From an uncultured Methanobacteriaceae archaeon (GTDB lineage Archaea; Methanobacteriota; Methanobacteria; Methanobacteriales; Methanobacteriaceae): a stretch of DNA of 40,027 nucleotides. Location: positions 1 to 40,027 of the forward strand of contig CACZOU010000076.1 of NCBI GenBank assembly GCA_902782945.1, in the 5' to 3' direction. The notes under the pieces were generated by a model. It saw nothing but the letters and a program-made list of their open reading frames with translations, searched no databases and was not told the DNA's origin. Positions within the stretch are counted from its first letter, which is position 1. Each line of letters starts with the position of its first letter. Made by a program: the position numbers and the translations under genes. Positions 9,585-19,110 of this stretch are shown in pieces.

Positions 9585-10289
9585 ATGATTATGAAAATCG
9601 CAATAGGACTCGGAGAAAATAAGAATGTATTAGAAGCTATTAAACAATTTTCAGATGTGGATATTGAAATAGCTACATCCAATGAAGAATTAATTAAATA
9701 CATTCATGATCCAGAAATCGATGGAGTAATTCGTGGATCATTACAATCAAACATTATTCAAGACATACGAAAAGAATATCCTCACATATTCCGTGCGTCT
9801 ATACTGGAAATTAATGGACATAAATTCATGTTAACACCAGTCGGCATAGATGAATGTGACACTAAAAAAGCTAAAGAAATGATAATTAAAGAATGCTCCG
9901 AAGTCATAACTAGTACAGGACATACTCCTAAGATTGCTTTAATATCCGGTGGAAGAAAACAAGATAAAGGACGAAGCACAAAAATAGACAGAAGTATTGA
10001 AGAATGTGAACAAATTGTTGAAGAACTTAAAGAAGAATACAATATTAAACATTATTACATACTCATAGAAGAAGCAATAAAAGATCATGCAAATGTAATT
10101 ATAGCTCCTGATGGTATTATAGGTAATATAATTTTTAGAAGTTTAGTATTAGTAGCTGGAATGAAGAGTTATGGAGCATTAACATTAAAACAGCCAAATT
10201 TATTTATAGATACTTCACGTTCACAAACAGTGCAAGGATATGTTAATTCAATACATCTAATTTCTAATATCATTAATTCTAGAAAATAA
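9585..10289 (+). CDS. mtxX: Methanogenesis marker protein 4 (MtxX family)
   Basis: A 234-residue protein of the family called methanogen marker protein 4 or MtxX, distantly related to phosphotransacetylases. Recognisable stretches are 'MKIAIGLGENKNVLEAI', 'DPEIDGVIRGSLQSN', 'RASILEINGHKFMLTPVGID', 'ISGGRKQDKGRS' and 'APDGIIGNIIFRSLVLV'. It occurs in essentially all methanogens; a methyltransferase link was proposed early, but the biochemical function remains unsettled. Two in-frame ATG codons (9585 and 9591) are possible. AGGTTAT at 9580-9586 would favour the second, which shortens the protein by two residues. It is separated from hemL by 109 bases and followed by uppS. Confidence 0.83.
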   Translation: MIMKIAIGLGENKNVLEAIKQFSDVDIEIATSNEELIKYIHDPEIDGVIRGSLQSNIIQDIRKEYPHIFRASILEINGHKFMLTPVGIDECDTKKAKEMIIKECSEVITSTGHTPKIALISGGRKQDKGRSTKIDRSIEECEQIVEELKEEYNIKHYYILIEEAIKDHANVIIAPDGIIGNIIFRSLVLVAGMKSYGALTLKQPNLFIDTSRSQTVQGYVNSIHLISNIINSRK

Positions 10290-10353
10290 AAAAAGATATT
10301 AAACTTATTAAATATAGAAATAATAATATGAAAAATTAAAGAAGGATAAATTA

Positions 10354-11121
10354 ATGATGTTACTACAACCATTATACTCAATATATGAATGGTATATTTC
10401 CCATAATCTAGATAAAAGTAAAATGCCAAAACACGTGGCAATAATCATGGATGGAAACAGAAGATACTCAAAAATACAGGGAAACATGCCAGTTATAGAA
10501 GGTCATAAACGGGGAGTTGACACCTTAGAAAATGTACTTGAATGGTGTATCGACCTTGATATTAAAATAGTAACAGTATATGCATTTTCAACAGAAAATT
10601 TCAATCGTAGTGACAAAGAAGTTTCTGATTTAATGGATTTATTCGTACAAAGTTTTCTAAGTATCAGTACTAATAAAAAAATTCATAAGAATAAAGTACG
10701 TCTTAAAGCTGTAGGAAAATTAGATTTATTCCCACAGAAAGTAAGAGATGCTATAGCTGATGCAGAAAAATCAACAGAAAATTATCATGATAGATTAATC
10801 AATATAGCAATGGGTTATGATGGAAGAGCAGAAATAGTAGATGCTTTCCGAAAGATAGCAAAAGAAGTAAAAGCTGGAAAAATAGAACCTGAAGATATTG
10901 ATGAAGATATGATAAATAAAAACCTATATACTGCCGGACTTGAAGACCCTAATCTTATCATACGTACGAGTGGTGAAGAACGATTAAGTGGATTTCTATT
11001 ATGGCAATCATCTTATTCAGAATTATACTTCACAGATAGTTTATGGCCAGAACTTAGAAAAGTAGACTTTTTAAGAGCAATACGTTCATACACTCAAAGA
11101 CAAAGACGTTTTGGAAGATGA
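10354..11121 (+). CDS. uppS: Cis-prenyltransferase (undecaprenyl-diphosphate synthase family)
   Basis: A 255-residue cis-prenyltransferase. The signature '[14 protein letters not shown]' holds the catalytic Asp (D33), followed by '[16 protein letters not shown]', '[13 protein letters not shown]' and the C-terminal '[26 protein letters not shown]'. It extends an allylic diphosphate with cis double bonds to make the long polyprenyl carrier lipid. In this organism the carrier would serve pseudomurein assembly and protein N-glycosylation, which fits the sequon-rich exported proteins elsewhere in the window. The archaeal form has a short N-terminal extension before the signature. The tatD-like gene starts 25 bases after its stop. 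Confidence 0.93.
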   Translation: MMLLQPLYSIYEWYISHNLDKSKMPKHVAIIMDGNRRYSKIQGNMPVIEGHKRGVDTLENVLEWCIDLDIKIVTVYAFSTENFNRSDKEVSDLMDLFVQSFLSISTNKKIHKNKVRLKAVGKLDLFPQKVRDAIADAEKSTENYHDRLINIAMGYDGRAEIVDAFRKIAKEVKAGKIEPEDIDEDMINKNLYTAGLEDPNLIIRTSGEERLSGFLLWQSSYSELYFTDSLWPELRKVDFLRAIRSYTQRQRRFGR

Positions 11122-11146
11122 AAGAAAAAAAATAATAGGTGATTAT

Positions 11147-11905
11147 ATGATTGATTCACATTGTCATCTTAGTTTTTCAGATTTCGATGACACTAGAGAT
11201 GAAATAATAGAGAATACTAAAAAAGAATTTAAATATATTATAGATTCAGGAGCAAGCATTGAAAGTAATGAAAGATCATTGAAAATAAGCTCAGAATACA
11301 ATGATTTTATGAAAACAACAATGGGTTATCATCCAAAATACGCTGGAGTAGATGATAAAGAAACCATAAATAAAACATTAAATCAAATAATTGATAATCT
11401 TGATAACATCCAAGCTATTGGAGAAATAGGTCTTGATTTCTCTGAGAATTTACCTGAAAATGAAAATAAAAGACAACACACTGTTTTTGAAAAACTTTTA
11501 AATATAGCTACTGAATATGACATGCCAATTGTTTTACATGTACGTAATGCTGAGCAACATGCATTAGATATAGTAAAGAAATATACAGAAATTCCAAATG
11601 TTATATTCCACTGTTTCACAGGTACCAATGAAACAGCATTAGAGGCTGTGGATTATGGATACTACTTGTCTTTTGCTACAAATTCTTTGTTTTCAAAAAA
11701 ACAGAAAAAAATAATGAAACAGGTTCCTCTGGAAAACATGTTAACAGAAACAGACAGTCCTTACTTATCACCAGTGAAAGGAGAACCTAATCAACCATTA
11801 AATATACGTAAAATAATAGAAAGAGTTTCAAGAGCTAAAAAAATTGATTTTGAAGATATTGAAAGAGCTACAGAGCGAAATGCTATGAATGTTTATAACT
11901 TATAA
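11147..11905 (+). CDS. TatD family metal-dependent hydrolase
   Basis: With the ATG at 11147 the protein has 252 residues and starts 'MIDSHCHLSFSDF', the usual opening of TatD proteins. Metal ligands are visible in H-x-H near the start, 'IGEIGLDF', 'IVLHVRNA', 'IFHCFTG' and 'TETDSPYL'. TatD enzymes are Mg-dependent DNases or phosphoesterases implicated in DNA repair and quality control; the substrate here is not known. The frame is open upstream to a TTG at 11111 that would overlap uppS. I prefer 11147 because AGGTGAT lies just before it and the family starts there. It is followed by a small unknown gene in the same direction. Confidence 0.88.
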   Translation: MIDSHCHLSFSDFDDTRDEIIENTKKEFKYIIDSGASIESNERSLKISSEYNDFMKTTMGYHPKYAGVDDKETINKTLNQIIDNLDNIQAIGEIGLDFSENLPENENKRQHTVFEKLLNIATEYDMPIVLHVRNAEQHALDIVKKYTEIPNVIFHCFTGTNETALEAVDYGYYLSFATNSLFSKKQKKIMKQVPLENMLTETDSPYLSPVKGEPNQPLNIRKIIERVSRAKKIDFEDIERATERNAMNVYNL

Positions 11906-11931
11906 CTTATAACTTAGAAGAGGGAATTAAT

Positions 11932-12321
11932 ATGGAAATGGATGATATGTTAAAAATTTATGTTGAGAAAAGACATCAATATGAGGATAAGATTCAGAAA
12001 AATTTATTAGAAATAGAAGAGTCTGTTAGTGGTATTGCTGAAGTTGGAGATTATTTTAGTATCAAAAATGATGATTTGTTAATAACAATAAAGTTAGTTG
12101 AAATTAATGGTGAAAAACATGTTGCAGTATCTACTGATTCTAATAAGGAAGAAATACCATTTAATGAACTTACATTAACTGAGCATCCTGATTTAATCTT
12201 ATGGATTATTCAAAATGATGCTTTAATTAAAGAAGGATTCCAGGAAGTACTGATAAATGCTGTTAGAAATGGTGAAAATATTATTAACACATTAAAACAG
12301 TTAAAAGTTAACTATGAGTGA
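11932..12321 (+). CDS. Conserved-looking protein of unknown function
   Basis: A 129-residue acidic protein I do not recognise. It has no signal peptide or membrane segment and no cysteines. The N-terminal third looks helical and charged ('YVEKRHQYEDKIQKNLLEIEES'), followed by beta-rich and then helical parts ending in 'IINTLKQLKVNYE'. The ATG is preceded by GAGGGAATT. Its stop overlaps the start of the RibD-like reductase in a TGATG arrangement, so translation of the two is probably coupled. This suggests a shared physiological role, but nothing in the sequence shows one. Confidence 0.7.
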   Translation: MEMDDMLKIYVEKRHQYEDKIQKNLLEIEESVSGIAEVGDYFSIKNDDLLITIKLVEINGEKHVAVSTDSNKEEIPFNELTLTEHPDLILWIIQNDALIKEGFQEVLINAVRNGENIINTLKQLKVNYE

Positions 12322-12974
12322 TGAAGTTGAAACCATTTATTCACTTGAATTCTGCCATGACTGTTGATGGAAAAATTGCAACTGAAAAAAGTTCTATGAA
12401 GATATCTGGAAAAAATGATGCAATACGTGTACATCAATTACGTAAAAAATATGATGGTATAATGGTTGGAATAAATACTGTGATTGTTGACAATCCTAAA
12501 CTAACAATTCATAAAATACCATCAAAAATAGAAGAGAATCCTGTAAGAATTATTATAGATAGTAATGCAAGAACACCCTTAAATTCTAAAGTACTAAACA
12601 ATAATGCAAAAACAATTATTGTAGTTTCAAATAATGCACCTCAAGATAAAATAGAACAATTAGAGAAACATTGTGAAATAATAAAAACAGGCGATAAGAG
12701 AGTAGATTTAAAAGATGCAATGGAAAAACTATACAACAAAGGTATAAAAAGTATACTACTAGAAGGTGGTTCAACACTAAATTTTTCCATGTTTCAAGAA
12801 CAATTAATTGATAAACTAACAATATGTATTGGCTCTGAGATTCTTGGTGGAAAAAAATCAAAAACATTAGTTGATGGTAGGGGATTTAAAAAAGACAATT
12901 GTGTTAACTTAAAACTGGAATCAATCAATAAAATAGATGAAGATGTACTACTTGAATACTCTGTAGTCTATTAA
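12321..12974 (+). CDS. 2,5-diamino-6-ribosylamino-pyrimidinone 5'-phosphate reductase (archaeal RibD-C)
   Basis: A 217-residue protein equal to the reductase half of RibD, with no deaminase domain. Diagnostic parts are 'FIHLNSAMTVDGKIAT', 'IRVHQLRKKYDGIMVGINTVIVDNPKLT', 'VRIIIDSNARTP', 'ILLEGGSTLNFSMF' and 'EILGGKKSKTLVDGRGF'. The archaeal enzyme reduces the ribosyl side chain with NAD(P)H in riboflavin synthesis, the step after ArfB (gene at 4170). The ATG at 12321 overlaps the stop of the preceding gene by one base (TGATG). A GTG at 12318 is possible but less likely. Confidence 0.88.
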   Translation: MKLKPFIHLNSAMTVDGKIATEKSSMKISGKNDAIRVHQLRKKYDGIMVGINTVIVDNPKLTIHKIPSKIEENPVRIIIDSNARTPLNSKVLNNNAKTIIVVSNNAPQDKIEQLEKHCEIIKTGDKRVDLKDAMEKLYNKGIKSILLEGGSTLNFSMFQEQLIDKLTICIGSEILGGKKSKTLVDGRGFKKDNCVNLKLESINKIDEDVLLEYSVVY

Positions 12975-13002
12975 AAAAAAATAGTTAAGTGATGGATTAA
13001 AT

Positions 13003-13671
13003 TTATAATCCATGCTTTTTAAGAATTTTTTCAGGATTATCCTGTAATATTTTAGGAATCTCTTCCTCAGGAATCTCGGCTCCTCTTGCAATTCTTTCAG
13101 CTAATTCATAAGTTACAAGGTCACCTGGAGCATGAGTATCACTATCTAGAACAAGATTTGCACCTAAGTCTAAACCTAATTTTGCTACGTGTCCATTACC
13201 TAGACAATGACCAGCACGTGAACTAATTTCTAATGAAACATCATTATCAATAGCTATTTGAACTTCTTCTGGAGTTATAAGACCTGGATGTCCTATAATA
13301 TCAACAGATGGAGATTCAGCTGCCATCCTGTTAGTTCCCGGTTTAACAGGTTCAACTATTGTTTCTCCATGTACAACTACTATCTCAGCACCATACTCTC
13401 TTGCTTGATTAGCTAATTTATCTATCACTTCTATTGGTGTATGTGTAATTTCTACTCCGGGAATGGCTTTAATATCCCAATTATCTCTAATATCATTTAC
13501 GGCATCAGCTATTTTTTCAGCAATTTGAATATTTGATGCATCCACATGGTCTGTGATTGCTATTACTTTATGTCCTAATACATCTGCTCTTCGAATTAAT
13601 TCTGATGGTAATAATTCCCCATCACTGAATAGACTATGTGTATGTAAATCTATCCTCTTATTTTCAGACAT
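13003..13671 (-). CDS. PHP-domain phosphoesterase (histidinol-phosphatase-like)
   Basis: A 222-residue PHP-domain protein. Metal ligands are visible in '[13 protein letters not shown]', 'IAITDHVD', 'PGVEITHTP', 'VVHGETI', 'IIGHPGLI', '[14 protein letters not shown]' and '[12 protein letters not shown]', the full set for a trinuclear metal site. Family members hydrolyse phosphoesters. This short archaeal type is often labelled histidinol-phosphatase-like, but no his genes are nearby, so the substrate is open. A role as the RNase P subunit Rpp30 is unlikely because the conserved segments differ. The ATG is preceded by AGGATGA. It converges with the reductase gene and diverges from pantoate kinase. 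Confidence 0.82.
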   Translation of the reverse strand: MSENKRIDLHTHSLFSDGELLPSELIRRADVLGHKVIAITDHVDASNIQIAEKIADAVNDIRDNWDIKAIPGVEITHTPIEVIDKLANQAREYGAEIVVVHGETIVEPVKPGTNRMAAESPSVDIIGHPGLITPEEVQIAIDNDVSLEISSRAGHCLGNGHVAKLGLDLGANLVLDSDTHAPGDLVTYELAERIARGAEIPEEEIPKILQDNPEKILKKHGL

Positions 13672-13769
13672 TTTTTCATCCTTCCTATGAGTATATACTT
13701 AAATATTCTTATTAATTTAAATTATTTCTATAATCTTATTTATAGATGTGAAACGATATAAATAATTAT

Positions 13770-14663
13770 ATGATTAAAGAACTTAAAGTATTTGTACCTG
13801 CACATATTACTGGTTTTTTTGAAATAATAGGAAATAATAATCCAGCTTTAAAAGGATCAAAGGGTGCTGGTATTACATTAGATGAAGGTGTTGTTACAAG
13901 CACCAGTATTAGTGACGGAACTGGAAATATTAGTATTACAGTTAATGGAGAAATTGATGAATTAAATACTATTAGTCTAAAGACTGTAGAAATTATAAAA
14001 GAAAAGTATAATCTTGTATTAGATGATTATGATATAACTATTAATCATGAATTAAATTTACCTATTGGTGCTGGTTTTGGTACTAGTGCTAGTTTTGCTT
14101 TAGGTATTAGTTTTACTTTACCTGCATTGTTTAACATTAGTATTACATACAAGGAAGCTGGTGAGATAGCACATCTTGCTGAGATTTCCCAGTCAAGCGG
14201 TTTAGGTGATGTAATTTCAGAATTATATGGTGGATGTGTTATTCGATTAAAAGAAGGTTCCCCTCTAAATGGTGTTATTGATAAAATTTCAATAACTAGA
14301 CCCATATATGTTATTACAAAAACTCTTGGAATACTTGAGACTAGTGAAATAATTGATAATCCTCTTCATCAAAAACGCATAAATGAAAATGGTAGTATTT
14401 TACTTAGACAGTTAATGAATAATCCTACTATGGATAACTTTATTAAATTATCAAGAGAATTTGCAATTAACACTCAATTAATAAATGAGGAATTACAAGA
14501 AATACTGGAAATATTTGATGATGAAACAATTGGTTCTTCAATGGCAATGTTAGGAAATACTGCCTTCGCCTTATCTTATACTCCAGATACATCGGTAGAA
14601 AAATGTAACATTACAAAAATTAATACAACTGGAGTACAATACATAGAAAAATTAGAAAATTAA
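13770..14663 (+). CDS. Pantoate kinase (GHMP kinase family)
   Basis: A 297-residue GHMP-type kinase matching the archaeal pantoate kinase family: the start 'LKVFVPAHITGFFEII', 'KGSKGAGITLDEGV', and the ATP-binding 'LPIGAGFGTSASFALG' at about residues 98-113, followed by 'SSGLGDVISELYGGCVIRL'. Pantoate kinase and phosphopantothenate synthetase replace the bacterial PanC/PanK route to coenzyme A in most archaea. The synthetase is not in this window. The ATG has no strong Shine-Dalgarno sequence, and a leaderless or short-leader transcript is possible. It converges with the winged-helix regulator gene. Confidence 0.88.
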   Translation: MIKELKVFVPAHITGFFEIIGNNNPALKGSKGAGITLDEGVVTSTSISDGTGNISITVNGEIDELNTISLKTVEIIKEKYNLVLDDYDITINHELNLPIGAGFGTSASFALGISFTLPALFNISITYKEAGEIAHLAEISQSSGLGDVISELYGGCVIRLKEGSPLNGVIDKISITRPIYVITKTLGILETSEIIDNPLHQKRINENGSILLRQLMNNPTMDNFIKLSREFAINTQLINEELQEILEIFDDETIGSSMAMLGNTAFALSYTPDTSVEKCNITKINTTGVQYIEKLEN

Positions 14664-14694
14664 TTATTTAAATAAAAAAAAAGATTATTGAAGA

Positions 14695-15486
14695 TTATAA
14701 TTTTTTAACATCTTCAATACAATAGACTATACCCTTTTCTTCTAAACGAGATGTTATTCTGTTAGTCATTTTACCTACTGCAAATACTAATACACGTAAA
14801 CCTTTTTCAGCAGCACTACAAGTTGCTTCTGCAGTAGCAAATTCAAAATCTGGATATACATTTAATTGGTTTGTGATTGCTCTTGCACTTGTTCCAAGTA
14901 CTCCTATTCTATCAAAATCTTGTGCATATATTTCATTGATTTTATCCATGTCACAAGCTCTAGATCCACCTTCTGCTATTGGTGGTATTTTTACTATAAC
15001 TACATCTTTAGGAACTAAATCTATCTCTCCTCCAAGATTTATAAGAGTTACATCTTCTCCTTCTAATGCATCACTAAATACTTCTGCATATGCTCCTGAT
15101 TTATCCTCAGTATCTGCATATAATATTCCATCATCCATATTTAACCATACTTGTTCACCTTGATGTAAATCTTCTGCAGCTATTGCAGGCCATATTGATT
15201 TATAACCATTCATTACTGTTAATACCATGTCAGAATAAGATTTAAGATTAATAGCGTCTGTTTTTACTTTGTCAATACCATATTTTGTTATTTTGTATCT
15301 GAAATTAGAAGTACCTGTTTCTACATAGCCATCCTTAACTAATGATTTAATATTTTCGGATACTGCTTGAACAGTTATTCCTAATTCATCAGCTATATCT
15401 TTTTGTTTGAGGTGAGGTTCTTGCTGTGCAATTTTAGCTAGAATTTGGAATTTAGTAAATTCCCCTTTATTTTTAAATATTCTCAT
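14695..15486 (-). CDS. Winged-helix transcriptional regulator with a C-terminal sensor-like domain
   Basis: A 263-residue protein. Residues 10-70 form a winged helix-turn-helix ('[31 protein letters not shown]'), resembling the MarR/Lrp-type DNA-binding domain. The rest, about 190 residues, is a mixed alpha/beta domain with '[24 protein letters not shown]', '[12 protein letters not shown]' and '[14 protein letters not shown]', which could bind a small molecule. I know of similar conserved methanogen proteins but cannot name a ligand or target. The ATG is preceded by AGGGGTA. It is transcribed alone, with 185 bases upstream of it. Confidence 0.75.
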   Translation of the reverse strand: MRIFKNKGEFTKFQILAKIAQQEPHLKQKDIADELGITVQAVSENIKSLVKDGYVETGTSNFRYKITKYGIDKVKTDAINLKSYSDMVLTVMNGYKSIWPAIAAEDLHQGEQVWLNMDDGILYADTEDKSGAYAEVFSDALEGEDVTLINLGGEIDLVPKDVVIVKIPPIAEGGSRACDMDKINEIYAQDFDRIGVLGTSARAITNQLNVYPDFEFATAEATCSAAEKGLRVLVFAVGKMTNRITSRLEEKGIVYCIEDVKKL

Positions 15487-15671
15487 CGTGCTACCCCTTT
15501 AATGATTATCTTATAATACCAATCATTGTTTTTTTAATTCTTAATAATAATATATAAGAGTTACTTTATTTAAATTTTTATAATTATTGCATATCTTAAG
15601 AAAAAATATAAAATGTTTGGTAGTTATTAATATAATGTATTATATGTTGTTAAAATGGGTGGATGTATAAC

Positions 15672-17093
15672 TTATAGTTTTACAGCATTATTTAGTAAAT
15701 CTATAAATTGTCCTATGTTATCTTCTGGAATATATGCTCCACATGCAACACTATGTCCTCCACCTGATCCACCACATTTCTCAGATATTTTTCTAACAAT
15801 GTTACCATAATGTATTCCATCATAGCCTAGAAGTTTAGAGCATCTTAATGAAACTTTATATCCCTCGTTTTCACCGTTAACATGAGTATATCCTACAATT
15901 GGTTTTTGCCAATCATAATTATTTAAAAGCATGCCTGCTATTGTTCCAACAACACTTGGCTTTATTCCATCACCATCAAAGTATTGAATATTATCTAATA
16001 TTTCAACAGAACCCTCTTCTAATACTCTTGACATATTTTGTGCTAGATATCTTTTATGTTGTTTAACTAGTGATTGTAATTCATCCTCTATTAGATGCCT
16101 ATTACCTTTTATTACTTCCATTCCTAGCTCATGACGATTATTTCTTCCACATGCATTAATAACTGTACTGTATTCACTAGCATCTTTAAAAGAAGTGTAA
16201 TCCTGTTCAAATGTGAATTCATAGGATTCACCCGATATTAATTTAGGAAGATATTTGATATATCTATCGGGAACTTCTCTTGTCATCATCTTTAAGAGTT
16301 CACTAAACAATCGTGATTTTTCATCCATAGATAAATCACATAGATATCTTACTGTTCCAAGTTCATTTTTTACAGGAATATCTAAACCTTCAAGGAAATG
16401 AATACATTCATTACGATTATTTGTTAAAGGTAGATGAATATCTCCAAAGTAGGATAATGCTACAAATAGCGGTCGTGTATTACGCCCATACAATAATAAA
16501 TCATTAATATAATCAACACAGCCTACTTCTGTACTATCATGTAATATCTCCTTATTTAATCCCCTTAGTTTACCAGTCATACTATTTTGCATGTCACCAA
16601 CAGCACTAAGAATACCCATCCAACTTAAATCGTAGAAATGAAATGATTTAGCTAACAGATAGGATAGACCTCCACCAGAAATTGTGTATGACCCATCTAA
16701 TCCATAATAATTAGGATTAATTTCAATCAAATCACCTTTTAATTGTGTGCCTAATCTTCTTATAGGTGGATGATGGTCTAAAACAATGACTGATTTATTA
16801 GAATTATTAGCTAGATTAGAAATATCTTGACCTGCACCTAAGTCAGATACAATAGTCAAATCAGTATCACTAGTAAGAGTATCTACTTGATTAATTTCAA
16901 CGAAATTTACTTCATGGTCTATTTCTAGTTTATCTAATATTGATGAAAGTATACTTCCAGCTGTAATACCATCACAATCAGTATGTGTGTAAATAGTTAC
17001 GTCCTCTGCACCTAAAATCTTATCTTTTGCTTTATTAAATAATAAATCCATTTGATTACGTGATTCTGTTATATTTCCATCTTCTAAGTTCAT
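15672..17093 (-). CDS. RecJ-like DHH-family phosphoesterase / single-strand exonuclease
   Basis: A 473-residue DHH/DHHA1 protein. The N-terminal catalytic domain has 'THTDCDGITAGSIL' (D39, D41), 'IVSDLGAG' (D84) and the DHH triad at 106-108 ('VLDHHPPI'). The C-terminal DHHA1 domain ends with 'CGGSGGGHSVACGAYIP', where the glycine-rich motif binds substrate. Archaeal RecJ homologues degrade single-stranded DNA or RNA, and one type (GAN) associates with the GINS replication complex; which type this is cannot be decided here. The ATG is preceded by AAGGCGAT. It lies 53 bases downstream of srp19, so it may be the last gene of a cobA-hemD-srp19-recJ transcript. Confidence 0.85.
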   Translation of the reverse strand: MNLEDGNITESRNQMDLLFNKAKDKILGAEDVTIYTHTDCDGITAGSILSSILDKLEIDHEVNFVEINQVDTLTSDTDLTIVSDLGAGQDISNLANNSNKSVIVLDHHPPIRRLGTQLKGDLIEINPNYYGLDGSYTISGGGLSYLLAKSFHFYDLSWMGILSAVGDMQNSMTGKLRGLNKEILHDSTEVGCVDYINDLLLYGRNTRPLFVALSYFGDIHLPLTNNRNECIHFLEGLDIPVKNELGTVRYLCDLSMDEKSRLFSELLKMMTREVPDRYIKYLPKLISGESYEFTFEQDYTSFKDASEYSTVINACGRNNRHELGMEVIKGNRHLIEDELQSLVKQHKRYLAQNMSRVLEEGSVEILDNIQYFDGDGIKPSVVGTIAGMLLNNYDWQKPIVGYTHVNGENEGYKVSLRCSKLLGYDGIHYGNIVRKISEKCGGSGGGHSVACGAYIPEDNIGQFIDLLNNAVKL

Positions 17094-17146
17094 TTAACAT
17101 CGCCTTATAAAAAATATATAAAAAAAGAAAAGTTAATGGTGGTTAA

Positions 17147-17440
17147 TTAATTATCATGATTACGTGACAATCTAATTTGAGTTGAAATTGCACGTAATAA
17201 TTCGATTTTTGTTTTTTCGTCCTGTTCTACTACAACCCGGCCTGAGTTTTCCCACCAAGATCCAGGATAAGATTTACTGTGGTCCACTATGTGTTGAATT
17301 TTCAGTTTTCTTAAAGCTTGACTTATTTCTCGAATTTTCGGATTACTAACTGATTCATCTAGAGATAATTTACGGCCTTCGCCTCTAGTGTGCTCTGAGT
17401 TTAAATATACTGGCCAAATAATAGTTTTCATTAAATTCAA
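17147..17440 (-). CDS. srp19: Signal recognition particle 19 kDa protein
   Basis: A 97-residue protein matching SRP19: 'IIWPVYLNSEHTRGEGRKL', 'AVSNPKIREI'-like 'SVSNPKIREISQAL', 'HIVDHSKSYPGSWWENSGRVVV', and a short basic tail. SRP19 binds helices 6 and 8 of 7S RNA and helps SRP54 assemble for targeting proteins to the membrane. The size fits archaeal members. The ATG at 17438-17440 is preceded by AGGAG, which overlaps the stop region of hemD, only 3 bases away. The placement behind tetrapyrrole genes probably reflects operon packing rather than function. Confidence 0.95.
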   Translation of the reverse strand: MNLMKTIIWPVYLNSEHTRGEGRKLSLDESVSNPKIREISQALRKLKIQHIVDHSKSYPGSWWENSGRVVVEQDEKTKIELLRAISTQIRLSRNHDN

Positions 17441-17443
17441 CTC

Positions 17444-18226
17444 CTAATTAACTGCATCTATTATAGCATCAATCATGTTTTTCACAGTGTACCTTTGAGG
17501 TTCTACTGTATCTATATTATATTCCTTACATACTTTACCCGTGATTGGTCCTATTGATCCTACAATCACATTGTTTTTTAATGCATCGACAAGAATATTA
17601 AATTCATCAGGTTTTTCTGTTTTAACAACTTCAAATAAATTTTTTATTGTTAAAGGACTTGTGAATGTTACAATATCTATATCACTATTAATAATCATAT
17701 TTGATAATTCTAATATTCCTGATGTGTCCCTTGGAATTCCTGATGTATATGCCTCCGCAATTAACACATCTGCACCATGAACCTCAAGACCTTCTGGTAA
17801 TACTTTTCTAGCACTTAATGTTCTAGGTAATGCTATTTTTTTATTATTTAAATCTATTGATTCAAATGATTTAAGTAATCCTTCTGCCGTGAATTTTTCA
17901 GGTATTAAATCTGGATGATTATTATGTTTTTCTAATTCTTCCTCTGTTTTAACTCCTATAACCGCAATTTTACATGGAATACTTTTTTCTCCATATAATT
18001 TAAAGAATGAAGTTACACCTGCTGGTGAAGTAAAGATTATCCAGTCAAAATCATTTATATTATCTACAATGTAATGTAATTCATCAGATTCTACTAACTG
18101 TAATTCTAATGTTGGAATTATAATAGGTTGTCCACCCTTATCTTTTATAATATCTGCTAATGCATCTGCTCTTTCAATTGGACGTGTAATAACAACTTTT
18201 TTATTGTTTAGATTACGATCTGTCAT
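17444..18226 (-). CDS. hemD: Uroporphyrinogen-III synthase
   Basis: A 260-residue HemD-family protein, a fold with two alpha/beta domains and low sequence conservation. Recognisable parts are 'KKVVITRPIERADALADII' at the start, 'DFDWIIFTSPAGVTSFFKLY', 'DIVTFTSPLTIKNLFEVV' and 'IVGSIGPITGKVCKEYNI'. It closes and inverts ring D of hydroxymethylbilane to make uroporphyrinogen III. Its ATG overlaps the stop of the methyltransferase gene upstream (TAATG), showing tight coupling with the next enzyme in the pathway. The length is normal. Confidence 0.92.
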   Translation of the reverse strand: MTDRNLNNKKVVITRPIERADALADIIKDKGGQPIIIPTLELQLVESDELHYIVDNINDFDWIIFTSPAGVTSFFKLYGEKSIPCKIAVIGVKTEEELEKHNNHPDLIPEKFTAEGLLKSFESIDLNNKKIALPRTLSARKVLPEGLEVHGADVLIAEAYTSGIPRDTSGILELSNMIINSDIDIVTFTSPLTIKNLFEVVKTEKPDEFNILVDALKNNVIVGSIGPITGKVCKEYNIDTVEPQRYTVKNMIDAIIDAVN

Positions 18227-18951
18227 TATTCCATTTTACTCCTTAATTCTTCACATTCTTTGTAAATATTTACTACATCTCCAATAATAATTAATGCAGG
18301 TGGTCTGATTTTCTTTTCTGTTATATCTGCTAGTGTTCCAGTTATTATTCTTTGGTCAGGTAATGTACCTTTTTCTATTGCACATACTGGTGTATCTGGA
18401 GATCTGTATTGTAGTATTTTAGGAACATATTTTTTAAGTAATCCAACTCCCATGAATACAACCAATGTATCTGCAGTGTAATCCCAATTTACTTGTTTTT
18501 CTGATTTTTCAGGATCTTCGTGACCTGTTACTAATGTTAAACTTGTTGCAACTGCTCTGTGTGTTAGTGGTAAACCTATTGATGTTGCTGCTCCTATAGC
18601 AGAGTTTATACCGGGTACAAATTCAACATCTATTCCTTCTTTTAGTAATGCTAATTCTTCTTCGCCACCACGGCCAAATATGAATGGATCTCCACCTTTT
18701 AATCTTACTACATTATCATGTTTTTTTCCTTGTTCAATTAATAATTGATTTATTTCAGGTTGTTTTCGATAGTGTTCACCTGCTCTTTTACCCACATATA
18801 TTAATTCAACATCGTCTGGAGCATATTCAAGTAAGGAATCATTTGCTAAATTATCATATAATATTACTTCTGCTTTTTTAAGAATTTTTATTGCTTTTAG
18901 TGTTATTAAATCAGGGTCTCCTGGTCCTGCACCTAACATGTATACTGTCAT
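18226..18951 (-). CDS. cobA: Uroporphyrinogen-III C-methyltransferase (SUMT)
   Basis: A 241-residue stand-alone SUMT. The family motifs are clear: '[18 protein letters not shown]' at the start, 'YDNLAN', '[17 protein letters not shown]', '[23 protein letters not shown]', 'VTGHED' and '[11 protein letters not shown]'. It uses SAM to methylate C-2 and C-7 of uroporphyrinogen III, giving precorrin-2 (dihydrosirohydrochlorin precursor), the branch point to siroheme, F430 and cobalamin. There is no fused CysG or HemD domain. The ATG is preceded by GAGGAGAT. It is the first gene of a unit with hemD and srp19. Confidence 0.95.
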   Translation of the reverse strand: MTVYMLGAGPGDPDLITLKAIKILKKAEVILYDNLANDSLLEYAPDDVELIYVGKRAGEHYRKQPEINQLLIEQGKKHDNVVRLKGGDPFIFGRGGEEELALLKEGIDVEFVPGINSAIGAATSIGLPLTHRAVATSLTLVTGHEDPEKSEKQVNWDYTADTLVVFMGVGLLKKYVPKILQYRSPDTPVCAIEKGTLPDQRIITGTLADITEKKIRPPALIIIGDVVNIYKECEELRSKME

Positions 18952-19110
18952 TAATATCTCCTCTATACTCGATTAATTAGTATTATTTATAATAATTCTA
19001 TATATTAAATATGCATTATAAAATAATTGAGTTTTTATTAAAAAATATAAATTTTATTAATAAATTAAAAAAATAGTTGATAAAAAAAAGAATTATTAAA
19101 AAAAAAGTAT

